Origin: Halovulum dunhuangense
GTDB taxonomy: Bacteria > Pseudomonadota > Alphaproteobacteria > Rhodobacterales > Rhodobacteraceae
Reading direction: 5' to 3'
Assembly (NCBI RefSeq): GCF_013093415.1
Contig: NZ_JABFBC010000001.1
Location: forward strand, 2,134,516 to 2,198,515
Length of the DNA: 64,000 nt
Shown: positions 1 through 7,450 of the stretch, one piece after another
How positions within the stretch are numbered: position 1 is the stretch's first letter
Layout of the letters: every line of letters begins with the position of its first letter
Notes under the pieces: generated by a model
Databases searched by the model: none
The model's input: only the letters and a program-made list of their open reading frames with translations
What the model was told of the DNA's origin: nothing
Translations under genes and position numbers: made by a program

Positions 1-193
1 ACGCGATGTCGAGCCGCATCCCCCGCGCCGCCTGACGGTCGAAATCGAGCGCGGCATTGGCCTCGGCGAAATGGTAGTGGCTGCCGACCTGCGCCGGCCG
101 GTCGCCGGTGTTGGACACGCTCAGCGTGATCGCGGGCCGGCCGGCATTCAGTTCCAGGTCGCCCTCGGCGGGCAGGATTTCCCCGGGGATCAT
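1..193 (-). CDS. ureB: Urease beta subunit, partial (C-terminus beyond window)
   Basis: Urease beta subunit, a structural part of the nickel urease that splits urea into ammonia and carbon dioxide in the cytoplasm. Only the first 64 codons are present because the gene runs off the left edge. The visible start ([16 protein letters not shown]) and the conserved stretch [11 protein letters not shown] around residues 37-47 are typical of UreB, which is normally about 100 aa. The ATG lies 4 bases after the stop of a 54-aa gene, so it is translationally close to the upstream ureD-ureA genes. ureC and the accessory genes would be expected outside the window. Confidence 0.93.
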   Translation of the reverse strand, partial: MIPGEILPAEGDLELNAGRPAITLSVSNTGDRPAQVGSHYHFAEANAALDFDRQAARGMRLDIA

Positions 194-197
194 CGGC

Positions 198-362
198 TTA
201 CTTCCGCCGCGCAAGGGCCCAGGCCACCACGCCCCCGGCAAGGAAGGCCGCGACCGCGATCCACAGCGTCTCGACGCCGTGGGGATGGGGATGCGCGACC
301 GCGCCGCCATGGGCAAGGGCGGCACCGGGGAGCAAGCCGGCAAGCAAAGCAAGACGTTTCAT
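198..362 (-). CDS. Small secreted/membrane protein between ureA and ureB (54 aa)
   Basis: A 54-aa reading frame between ureA and ureB. It begins [20 protein letters not shown], which reads as a signal peptide ending at ALA. A His-rich patch follows (AHPHPHG near residues 23-29), then one hydrophobic segment at about residues 33-50 and an ARRK end, suggesting a single-span inner-membrane protein with its His-rich part outside. An AAGG-type ribosome site sits about 10 bases before the ATG. Gaps are 22 bases to ureA and 4 to ureB, so it is part of the urease operon. The histidines could bind nickel, but that is inference. I recognise no named family. Confidence 0.75.
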   Translation of the reverse strand: MKRLALLAGLLPGAALAHGGAVAHPHPHGVETLWIAVAAFLAGGVVAWALARRK

Positions 363-384
363 TTCGGTATACCTTTCAATGGGT

Positions 385-687
385 TCAGCGGATCGGGTGA
401 TGCACGGTCACAAGCTTGGTGCCGTCGGGGAACGTCGCCTCGACCTGCACCTCGGGGATCATCTCGGGCACGCCCTCCATGCATTGGGCGCGGCTCACGA
501 CACTTGCGCCCGCCGCCATCAGCTCGGCCACGCTGCGCCCGTCGCGCGCGCCCTCGACGACGTGATCGGTGATCAGCGCGATCGCCTCGGGGTGGTTCAG
601 CTTCACGCCGCGGGCCAGCCGGTTGCGGGCTACCATCGCGGCCATGGAAACCAGCAGCTTGTCCTTTTCGCGCGGGGTCAGGTTCAT
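385..687 (-). CDS. ureA: Urease gamma subunit
   Basis: Urease gamma subunit, 100 aa, the usual full length. It assembles with UreB and UreC into the cytoplasmic urease. Family hallmarks are the start [20 protein letters not shown], the segment [21 protein letters not shown] around residues 30-50, and the end [18 protein letters not shown]. It follows ureD by 12 bases and precedes the 54-aa protein gene, giving the order ureD-ureA-small ORF-ureB. Confidence 0.97.
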   Translation of the reverse strand: MNLTPREKDKLLVSMAAMVARNRLARGVKLNHPEAIALITDHVVEGARDGRSVAELMAAGASVVSRAQCMEGVPEMIPEVQVEATFPDGTKLVTVHHPIR

Positions 688-699
688 CGGCTCACATCC

Positions 700-1527
700 T
701 CACATGGTCCAGACCCGCGGTGGCGGGGTATCGCGGAAGCGGGTCAGAAAATCGATCAGCGCCACGCGCAGCGGCTGGGCCGTGGGGGCAAGCCAGCGCA
801 GCACCAGCCGGCCATCCCAGGCGCTGGCGCCCATCCGCACGCCGGGCGTGGCGGGCCAGGCGCGCACGGATTCCAGCCTGTCGGCGGCATCCGCCCCCAG
901 GTAGACGGCCGTTGCCATCGCGCGGGCATCGCCAAGCGCGGCCGGGCTGTCGCGCAAGGAGGGCAGTGGCGGCGCAAGGCGCAGCGCCTCGGCATGGATC
1001 AGCCGCCCGTCACGCCGGATGCGCCAGTCGTCGCGGAAGTTCAGCGCCGCGGGCATCTCGCCCATGGCGGCCCGCCCCAGCACGACCGACTCGAGCACCA
1101 GCGCCGTCGCGTCCCCCTCCAGATCCAGATCCAGCCTGCGCGACAGCGCCGATCCCTCGAAAAGGATCGTCTCCTGCGGCAACCAGTCGAGCCGCGCGCC
1201 CGGCCCCACCCGCAGCGCCACATCGACGCGCGCGGTATCCGATGCCGCGCGATAGGCCCGCTCGGCGGTCTGGGTCGCCAGGGTCGCCCGCGCGCCGGCG
1301 CCAAGCGTCGCCTCGTAGCGGAACCGGTCGCCCCCGGTCAGCCCGCCCGCGGTATTGATGAGAACCGCCACAGGTTCCGTGCCGTAGACCCGCGGCAGCA
1401 TCGCCTTGGCCGAACCCTGCTGGTACAGGTCGCAAAGCCGCGTCGCGCCACGATCCAGGAAAAACCCGACCCGCACGGCCCCGCGGGCGCGCTGCTGGAC
1501 TGGATCGGACATGGGGCGCATCAGCAT
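700..1527 (-). CDS. ureD: Urease accessory protein UreD
   Basis: UreD (UreH), the accessory protein that docks on apo-urease with UreF and UreG during nickel insertion. The 275-aa product carries the family's typical NTAGGLTGGD stretch near residues 58-67 and a TQTAERAYRA stretch near residues 85-94. It is the first visible gene of the urease operon on the minus strand, 12 bases before ureA. The start is uncertain. The longest frame begins MLMRPMSDPVQQ, but the later Met (start at 1512) may be the true one, and neither has a strong ribosome site. Confidence 0.93.
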   Translation of the reverse strand: MLMRPMSDPVQQRARGAVRVGFFLDRGATRLCDLYQQGSAKAMLPRVYGTEPVAVLINTAGGLTGGDRFRYEATLGAGARATLATQTAERAYRAASDTARVDVALRVGPGARLDWLPQETILFEGSALSRRLDLDLEGDATALVLESVVLGRAAMGEMPAALNFRDDWRIRRDGRLIHAEALRLAPPLPSLRDSPAALGDARAMATAVYLGADAADRLESVRAWPATPGVRMGASAWDGRLVLRWLAPTAQPLRVALIDFLTRFRDTPPPRVWTM

Positions 1528-1690
1528 CGGACACCGGCATCAGCTTTCGGATTGCCCCGATCAGTGGCAAGTGCCGCCCGGCCGGTCCAAGGGAAAGCAT
1601 CCAACGAGCCCTGGAAAGCACCGGAAAGCGGCATTTGCCGATGCCGCGCACAGCATTTGCCGAATTTTGCGGCAGTTTGCGAGAGACCGC

Positions 1691-3058
1691 TCAGCCCTCG
1701 GCAAGCAGGCCGCCGATGCGGGCGACCTCGGTGGCGACCCGTGACGCATCGCCCGCCGACTCGACATTCAGCCGCACCAGCGCCTCGGTGTTGGATCGCC
1801 GCAGGTTGAAGCGCCAGTCAGCGAATTCCAGGCTCAGCCCGTCGCTGTCGTCGCGGTGGAGCGCCTGCGCCGCGTAGGCGGCCTCGACCCGCGCCACGGC
1901 GGCTGCGGGATCAGCCAGGCGGAAATTCCGCTCGCCCGACACGGGGAACGCCGCGATCCGGTCCGCGACCAGCGCGCCCAGCCCCTGCCCCGTGGCTGAA
2001 ACTTCCTCGGCCAGCTTCAGCCAGGGGATCATGCCGCTGTCGCAGAACATGAAGTCGCGGAAATAGTGATGGGCCGACATCTCGCCGCCATAGGCCGCGT
2101 TCCGTGCCCGCATCACGGCCTTCATGTAGCTGTGCCCGGTGCGCGCCATCACGCCCTGCCCGCCGGCTTCGGCCAGGACCGCGCGGGTGTTCAGCACCGC
2201 GCGCGGGTCATAGACGATGCGCGCGCCCGGTTCCCTGCGCAGCACCGCGCGGGCCAGCAGCCCCACCAGGTAGACCCCGTCCACGAAGGCGCCGGCCTGG
2301 TCGAAGAAGAAGCAGCGGTCGAAATCCCCGTCCCAGGCGACGCCGAAATCGGCGCCGGCCGCGCGCACGGCATCGCCCGTGGGGGGCTGGTTCTCGGGCA
2401 GAAGCGGGTTCGGCACGCCATGCGGGAAATCGGCATCCGGTTCGTGGTGCATGCGGGTGAAACGCAGGGGCGCCCCCGCAGCCGCAATCGCCTCGGCGAT
2501 CGCATCGAAGGTGGGGCCGGCGGCACCATTGCCGGCATTGACAAGGATGTGCAGCGGCGCCAGCCGCGCGGGGTCCACGAAGGACAGGATGCGGGCCACA
2601 TAGGCGTCCCGCGGCGCCACCTGCCGCCGCCTGCCCCGCGCCGACCGGGGGCGCAGATCGCCCCCCTCGGCCAGCGCCTGCACGCGGGCAAGCCCGTCCT
2701 CGCGGCTGACCGGCCGCGCGCCGCGGCGCACGAGTTTCAGCCCGTTGTCGCCCTTGGGATTGTGCGAGGCGGTCACCATCAGCCCACCCCCCGCACCCAG
2801 GTGGTCGGTGGCGAAATAGACCTCCTCGGTGCCGCAGAGCCCGATGTCGAGCGCGTCCGACCCGCCATCGGCAAGCCCCTCGGCCAGCGCGTCGAGCAGC
2901 ATCGGAGAGCTTTCGCGCATGTCCCGCCCGATCACCACCGGCGCGCCCTCGGCCACCTCTCGCGCAAAGGCGTGCCCCACCCGGCGCATCAGGGCGGCGT
3001 CGATGCCCTCGCCCACGCGGCCGCGCAGGTCATAGGCCTTGAACGGGGATGGGGGCAT
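1691..3058 (-). CDS. manB: Phosphomannomutase/phosphoglucomutase
   Basis: Alpha-D-phosphohexomutase of 455 aa, interconverting hexose 6- and 1-phosphates, most likely mannose-6-P to mannose-1-P for GDP-mannose and surface polysaccharide. All four family signatures are visible: the phosphoserine loop TASHNP (Ser98), the metal loop DGDFDR (243-248), the sugar-specificity loop GGEMSAHH (324-331) and the phosphate-binding loop RRSNTE near 418-423. GEMSAHH favours mannose/glucose over glucosamine. It stands alone on the minus strand. The 163 bases between it and ureD hold no gene. Which sugar is preferred cannot be settled from sequence. Confidence 0.92.
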   Translation of the reverse strand: MPPSPFKAYDLRGRVGEGIDAALMRRVGHAFAREVAEGAPVVIGRDMRESSPMLLDALAEGLADGGSDALDIGLCGTEEVYFATDHLGAGGGLMVTASHNPKGDNGLKLVRRGARPVSREDGLARVQALAEGGDLRPRSARGRRRQVAPRDAYVARILSFVDPARLAPLHILVNAGNGAAGPTFDAIAEAIAAAGAPLRFTRMHHEPDADFPHGVPNPLLPENQPPTGDAVRAAGADFGVAWDGDFDRCFFFDQAGAFVDGVYLVGLLARAVLRREPGARIVYDPRAVLNTRAVLAEAGGQGVMARTGHSYMKAVMRARNAAYGGEMSAHHYFRDFMFCDSGMIPWLKLAEEVSATGQGLGALVADRIAAFPVSGERNFRLADPAAAVARVEAAYAAQALHRDDSDGLSLEFADWRFNLRRSNTEALVRLNVESAGDASRVATEVARIGGLLAEG

Positions 3059-3123
3059 GCTGGCTCTCCGCTGCGTGTCGGGTGGTTGTGGGGGCGCGTG
3101 CGGCCCAAGTCAACGGCGGGGCC

Positions 3124-3939
3124 TCAGCCCTGCCAGACCGCGCGCGCCCCCACCACCGGCAGGTCGCTGCGCCCCTCGTCCAGTGCCCGCGCGGCCAGCC
3201 GGGCGACCGCGGGCGCGACACGGTCGGCCGCCTCTCGCGGCGTGTCGCCACCAAGCGCGCAGGCCAGAAGAAGCGCCGCGGTGAAATCGCCCGCCCCATG
3301 CAGATGCAGCGGCGCGCGCGGCGCAAGGCAGGCGTGGCTGCCGCCTGCATCGCAGGCCAGGATCCCGATCTGGTGCGGCGTCGGCCCGGGGACCGATGTG
3401 GCATGGACCACGTCAGGCCCCAACCCCCGCAGCCGCTGCGCGAAAAGCGCCGCCCCTTCCACGTCCACGGGCGCGGGCGCGCCGATCAGCCAGCCCAGCT
3501 CGTCAAGGTTCGGCGTGGCGATGTCGGCCAGCGGCAGCAGCCGGTCGCGGTAGATGCCGATCATCGCCTCGGGCAGGTAGAGCCGCCCGGCATCGCCCAG
3601 CACCGGATCGCAGAGATAGACCGCGTCGGGCCTTGCCCGCTTGACCGCCGCGACCAGGTCGGCGACCGCCAGCGCCGCCTCGGGCGTGCCGAGATAGCCG
3701 GTCAGCACCGCATCGACCCGCGACAGCGCTCCCGCCGCCCCCAGCCCGCGGGCAAGCGCGGCAATCTCCTCGCCCGGCAGGCGGCGGCCCTCGACGCCCG
3801 CCGTCGCGGCATGGCCGCTGAGGATCACGGTCGGCAGCGGCCAGACCTCGACCCCTTCGGCGGCCAGGACGAAGGCCGCGGCCCCCTGGCCGACGGCGCC
3901 CGAGACGACCAGCGACTGGACCGACAGGCAGACCGGCAT
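3124..3939 (-). CDS. pdxY: Pyridoxal kinase
   Basis: Pyridoxal kinase of the ribokinase fold, 271 aa, phosphorylating pyridoxal with ATP in the PLP salvage pathway. It has the N-terminal pyridoxal-kinase pattern (SLVVSGAVGQGAAAFVL, residues 9-25), CDPVLGD (110-116), ATPNLDE (141-147) and the anion-hole/catalytic motif GAGD (215-218) followed by FTAALLLA. Length matches PdxY rather than PdxK. It is the downstream neighbour of the CoxG-like gene, 16 bases apart, so the two may be co-transcribed. No functional link between them is evident. Confidence 0.88.
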   Translation of the reverse strand: MPVCLSVQSLVVSGAVGQGAAAFVLAAEGVEVWPLPTVILSGHAATAGVEGRRLPGEEIAALARGLGAAGALSRVDAVLTGYLGTPEAALAVADLVAAVKRARPDAVYLCDPVLGDAGRLYLPEAMIGIYRDRLLPLADIATPNLDELGWLIGAPAPVDVEGAALFAQRLRGLGPDVVHATSVPGPTPHQIGILACDAGGSHACLAPRAPLHLHGAGDFTAALLLACALGGDTPREAADRVAPAVARLAARALDEGRSDLPVVGARAVWQG

Positions 3940-3955
3940 CGCGGCCGGGCCCGGC

Positions 3956-4399
3956 TCAGGCGGCCTCGACCTTGTCCTTGAACTTCTCGAAGAAGCTGGC
4001 CGACAGCTTTTTCGCGGTGCCCTGGATCAGGCGGCTGCCCAGCTGCGCCAGCTTGCCGCCGATCTCGGCCTTGGCGGTGTAGCGCAGGATCGTCGCATCG
4101 CCATCGGCCTCAAGCACGACATCCGCGCCGCCCTTGGCGAAACCGGCGGCCCCGCCCGAACCCTCGCCCGAAAGCGAGAAATGCTCCGGCGGGTTGTCGG
4201 GGTTGAGCGTGACCTTGCCGCCGAAGCGCGCCTTCACCGGCCCCACCTTCAGCACGACCCTGGCCTCCAGTTCGGTGTCGGAATGCTTGGTCAACTCCTC
4301 GCAGCCGGGAATGCACTCCTTCAGGATCTCCGGATCGTTCAGCGCGGCGTAGACCTTTTCGCGCGGGGCTTCGATCCGGATTTCATCGTTGAGTTCCAT
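3956..4399 (-). CDS. CoxG-like SRPBCC domain protein
   Basis: SRPBCC-fold protein of the carbon-monoxide-dehydrogenase subunit G (CoxG) family, 147 aa. The pattern of an N-terminal MELNDEIRIEAPREKVYAALND, a central PDNPPEHFSLSGEGSGGAAGFAKG and a C-terminal IGGKLAQLGSRLIQGTAKKL is characteristic. The start at 4399 is chosen because it has an excellent AGGAGGAAGG site just upstream; a longer frame from 4429 has none. CoxG helps recruit CO dehydrogenase to the membrane, but many homologues are unrelated to CO oxidation. No cox structural gene is nearby, so the role here is open. Confidence 0.85.
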   Translation of the reverse strand: MELNDEIRIEAPREKVYAALNDPEILKECIPGCEELTKHSDTELEARVVLKVGPVKARFGGKVTLNPDNPPEHFSLSGEGSGGAAGFAKGGADVVLEADGDATILRYTAKAEIGGKLAQLGSRLIQGTAKKLSASFFEKFKDKVEAA

Positions 4400-4513
4400 G
4401 CTTGGCCTTCCTCCTGCTGCGGGGGCCATGATACCGGCCGCCTTCCGAACATCACCTCACCGCTTCCCGCCCCGAGGTCAAGTGCGCCGTGCGCCCGCGC
4501 CCGCGCTTTCCCG

Positions 4514-4542
4514 TTGCACATAAGCTGCCGCTTCGCTAACCC
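4514..4542 (+). promoter_or_regulatory. Putative sigma-70-type promoter for rpe-gph
   Basis: A TTGCAC hexamer at 4514-4519 is followed after 17 bases by TAACCC at 4537-4542, about 30 bases before the rpe start codon. This is the only reasonable -35/-10 pair in the 143-base gap. The -10 box is weak, as is common in GC-rich alphaproteobacteria. Confidence 0.4.
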
Positions 4543-4572
4543 GCGCGCAACCGCACCCACCGGGAGACCGCC

Positions 4573-5262
4573 ATGAGCTTCGACCGCCGCATCAAGATAG
4601 CCCCCTCGATCCTGTCTGCCGATTTCGCCGATTTCGGCCGCGAGTGCCGCGCGATCGAGGATCAGGGCTGCGACTGGGTCCATGTGGACGTGATGGACGG
4701 GCATTTCGTGCCGAACCTGACCTTCGGCCCGGCCATGTGCAAGGCGATCCGCCCCCATGTCCGCACGGTGATGGACGTGCACCTGATGATCGCCCCCGTC
4801 GACCCCTATATCGAGGCCTTTGCGGACGCGGGCGCCGACATCCTGACCGCCCATGTCGAGGCGGGGCCGCATATCCACCGCACCCTTCAGGCGATCCGCG
4901 CGGCGGGCGTGCGGCCCGGCATCGCGCTGAACCCCGGCACCCCCGCCGAGGCGCTGCGCCCGGTGCTCGACATGGTGGACCTGGTCTGCGTGATGACGGT
5001 CAATCCCGGCTTCGGCGGGCAGAAATTCATCGCCAGCCAGATCGAGAAGGTGCGCGAGATCCGCGCCATGATCGGCGACCGCCCCATCCATATCGAGATC
5101 GACGGCGGCGTGACGCCCGAAACCGCGCCGCTGGTCGCAGCCGCGGGTGCCGACGTGCTGGTCGCGGGCTCGGCCGTCTTCAAGGGCGGCTCGGTCGCCG
5201 ACCCTGCGCCCTACGGGGCCAACATCGCGGCGATCCGCAAGGCAGCGGAGGCCGCGGCATGA
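4573..5262 (+). CDS. rpe: Ribulose-phosphate 3-epimerase
   Basis: Ribulose-5-phosphate 3-epimerase, a TIM-barrel metalloenzyme linking ribulose-5-P and xylulose-5-P in the pentose phosphate and Calvin cycles. The 229-aa product has the classic APSILSADFADFGRE start (residues 10-24), HVDVMDGHFVPNLTFGP (35-51), MDVHLMI (64-70), MTVNPGFGGQKFI and IEIDGGVTPETAP, carrying the metal-binding His and Asp residues. GGGAG precedes the ATG. Its TGA overlaps the ATG of gph, so the two are translationally coupled. Confidence 0.96.
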   Translation: MSFDRRIKIAPSILSADFADFGRECRAIEDQGCDWVHVDVMDGHFVPNLTFGPAMCKAIRPHVRTVMDVHLMIAPVDPYIEAFADAGADILTAHVEAGPHIHRTLQAIRAAGVRPGIALNPGTPAEALRPVLDMVDLVCVMTVNPGFGGQKFIASQIEKVREIRAMIGDRPIHIEIDGGVTPETAPLVAAAGADVLVAGSAVFKGGSVADPAPYGANIAAIRKAAEAAA

Positions 5263-5918
5263 GCGCGATCGTCTTCGATCTCGACGGCACGCTGATCGAC
5301 AGCGCGCCCGACATCCGGGCGGCGGCGAACGCGATGCTGTCGGAACTGGGCGCCGAGGATCTGGACCTGCCCATGCTGCGCAGCTTCATCGGCAACGGCA
5401 CGCTCAAGCTGGTGGAACGCGCGCTGACCGCGCGGGCTCTGCCCACGGATGAGGGGTTCCTGCACGACGCCCATCACCGCTTTACCGCGCATTACAACGC
5501 CTCGCCCGCCGCGCTGACGGTGCTCTATCCCGGGGTCGAGGCGGCGCTGGCCGCACTTCTCGATGCGGGCCATGTGCTGGGCATCTGCACCAACAAGCCC
5601 GAGGCGCCCGCGCGCGCGATCCTGAAGCATTTCGGCATGGCGGATCTGTTCCCGGTGGTGGTGGGGGGCGACAGCCTGCCGGTGCGCAAGCCCGATCCCG
5701 CGCCGCTGCGCACGGCCTATGCGGCACTCGGGGCGGCGCCGATGCTCTATGTGGGCGACAGCGAGGTGGATGCCGACACGGCGGCCGCCGCCGGCCTGCC
5801 CTTCGCGCTTTTCACCGAAGGCTACCGCAAGAGCCCCGTCGCGGCGCTGCGCCACGACTTCGCCTTCGACCATTTCGACGCCCTGCCCGCCCATGTGGCG
5901 GCACTGCGCGCGGCCTGA
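5259..5918 (+). CDS. gph: Phosphoglycolate phosphatase (HAD family)
   Basis: HAD-superfamily phosphatase, 219 aa, hydrolysing 2-phosphoglycolate formed by Rubisco oxygenation or DNA 3'-end repair. Visible HAD motifs are FDLDGTLIDS (nucleophile Asp7, Asp9), ICTNKPEAPARAILKHFG (motif II), the motif III Lys in VRKPDPAP, and YVGDSEVDADTA (motif IV). Its start codon overlaps the rpe stop (ATGA). An rpe-gph pair is a common arrangement in proteobacteria and supports the assignment. It converges on the hydrolase gene that ends 4 bases beyond its stop. Confidence 0.9.
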   Translation: MSAIVFDLDGTLIDSAPDIRAAANAMLSELGAEDLDLPMLRSFIGNGTLKLVERALTARALPTDEGFLHDAHHRFTAHYNASPAALTVLYPGVEAALAALLDAGHVLGICTNKPEAPARAILKHFGMADLFPVVVGGDSLPVRKPDPAPLRTAYAALGAAPMLYVGDSEVDADTAAAAGLPFALFTEGYRKSPVAALRHDFAFDHFDALPAHVAALRAA

Positions 5919-5922
5919 CCCC

Positions 5923-7380
5923 TCAGGCCGCGAACAGCGGCAGCGCAACCCCCAGAGCCCAGCCAAGGATCAGCCCCTGGCCCAGCCCCGCGGCCAGCGG
6001 GCCGCCCGCGCGCCCCGTCCAGCGGCCCAGGGGGCCGAAGACCAGGAAGAACAGCAGCACCACCGGGGCCGCCATGAACAGCGCGAAAAGCTGCCCGGGG
6101 TTCAGCGCGACGGCCACGCCCAGCGACAGGATCAGCGCGAGCCGCCCCGCAAGGTGCAGCGCCATCCCGGCCCCGCGCAGGAGCGCGTCGCCCAGCATGA
6201 CCGGAACGGCGCCGAGGGCAAGCAGCAGGATGGGCAGGATCCGGCCCTCATGCGGCATGAAGCTTGCCCCGTAACGGTCTAGTGCAAAACCGAAAACCGC
6301 GATCCCCCAAAGGGCAGGGGCGAGCCCCGTGAGCACCGCCCGCGACGACATCCCGAGCCCCGCACCCCGCAGCAGCGCCACCTGCATCAGCCCCAGCAGG
6401 GCCAGATGCAGCGCCAGATGCGCCACGCCCTGCACCGGCAATAGCGGCGAGCCGACCGGCCACAGGACCAGCGGCGCGACCATCGCAGGCAGGAAGGCCG
6501 CCATTGCGCCACGGGCCCGCGGGATTGGCGCGGGCTTCGCCACAGCCGGCAAGAGACCCAGCACCGGCCGCGCCAGCAGCAGGATGCCCGCAAGCAGCAG
6601 CAGCAGCCACGGGCCCGGCGCGGTGACGGGTTCCGCGGTCGCGCGCCCGAACGCGGCATCCAGCCAGTCCCGCGCCTCGCGCAGCGCCGTGGGGCTGTGC
6701 AGGACACCCACATGCTCGACCCAGGGGGCCACCACCGCGCGCCGGATCACGCCCGGGCCCTGGGCCGTCTCGCCCTCGGTGGCGCTGGGATCGACCTGCC
6801 GCAGCGAAGCGAGCGCCGCCTGCCGCAGATGCGGCTCGCCCTGCCCCGAGATCAGCAGAAGCCGCGCGGGCGCCTGCCCCGTGATCGCCTCGGAGTAGGC
6901 GGAGACCGCGACCACCGCCTCGACCAGCGGATCGGCCAGCGCCGTGCGGATCACGATGTCCGAGGCCATGGAATGCCCGACCAGCGCCGTGCGCGTCTCG
7001 CCCGTCAGCGCCCGCGCCGCCCGCACGACCGCCTGCGTCTCGGCCACCAGCCTTGCGGTGGTGCCCTCGATCACGGTCACGTCCCCCGACATCGGGACCG
7101 GGTTGCGGCCATGCCCCTCGAAATCGAAACCCACCACGCGGTAGCCCGATTTCGCCAGCGTCAGCGCATAGCCCTCCATCATCTGGCGCGAGCCGGCAAA
7201 GCCATGGGCCACCACGACCAGCGGCCCGTCGGCGCCCGGCATTTCGTAAAGCGTGGCGGGCGTGGTTCCCGCCGCAAGGGCGCTGCGCGTCACGCCCGCG
7301 CGCCCCGCCTCGAGTTGCCACAGCGACACGAGGATCGCGGCAACCGCAACAAGCGCAAGGCCGATCCGGGTCACGAACAT
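5923..7380 (-). CDS. Alpha/beta hydrolase fused to a multi-span membrane domain
   Basis: Predicted membrane-anchored serine hydrolase of 485 aa. The N-terminus (MFVTRIGLALVAVAAILVSL) is a signal anchor. Residues about 50-260 form an alpha/beta-hydrolase fold with an oxyanion region VVVAHGFAGSRQ, a FDFEGHGRNP turn and the nucleophile elbow GHSMAS (Ser137). The second half (about 265-485) is a run of hydrophobic segments, probably six to eight spans. Start 7380 has AGAGGA just upstream; a longer frame to 7452 overlaps the divergent selD gene's promoter and is unlikely. The substrate is unknown. A BAAT/dienelactone-type fold is possible. Confidence 0.75.
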   Translation of the reverse strand: MFVTRIGLALVAVAAILVSLWQLEAGRAGVTRSALAAGTTPATLYEMPGADGPLVVVAHGFAGSRQMMEGYALTLAKSGYRVVGFDFEGHGRNPVPMSGDVTVIEGTTARLVAETQAVVRAARALTGETRTALVGHSMASDIVIRTALADPLVEAVVAVSAYSEAITGQAPARLLLISGQGEPHLRQAALASLRQVDPSATEGETAQGPGVIRRAVVAPWVEHVGVLHSPTALREARDWLDAAFGRATAEPVTAPGPWLLLLLAGILLLARPVLGLLPAVAKPAPIPRARGAMAAFLPAMVAPLVLWPVGSPLLPVQGVAHLALHLALLGLMQVALLRGAGLGMSSRAVLTGLAPALWGIAVFGFALDRYGASFMPHEGRILPILLLALGAVPVMLGDALLRGAGMALHLAGRLALILSLGVAVALNPGQLFALFMAAPVVLLFFLVFGPLGRWTGRAGGPLAAGLGQGLILGWALGVALPLFAA

Positions 7381-7450
7381 GTTCCTCTCGCCTTCCTGCG
7401 CCATCATGCATAGGTCTCGGTCAGACAAGCACATAGCGGAGCCGACCGTC

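Noticed and set aside
379..1809. A 476-codon plus-strand frame over ureA/ureD
   Set aside because: It overlaps well-supported urease genes on the opposite strand and shows no family features.
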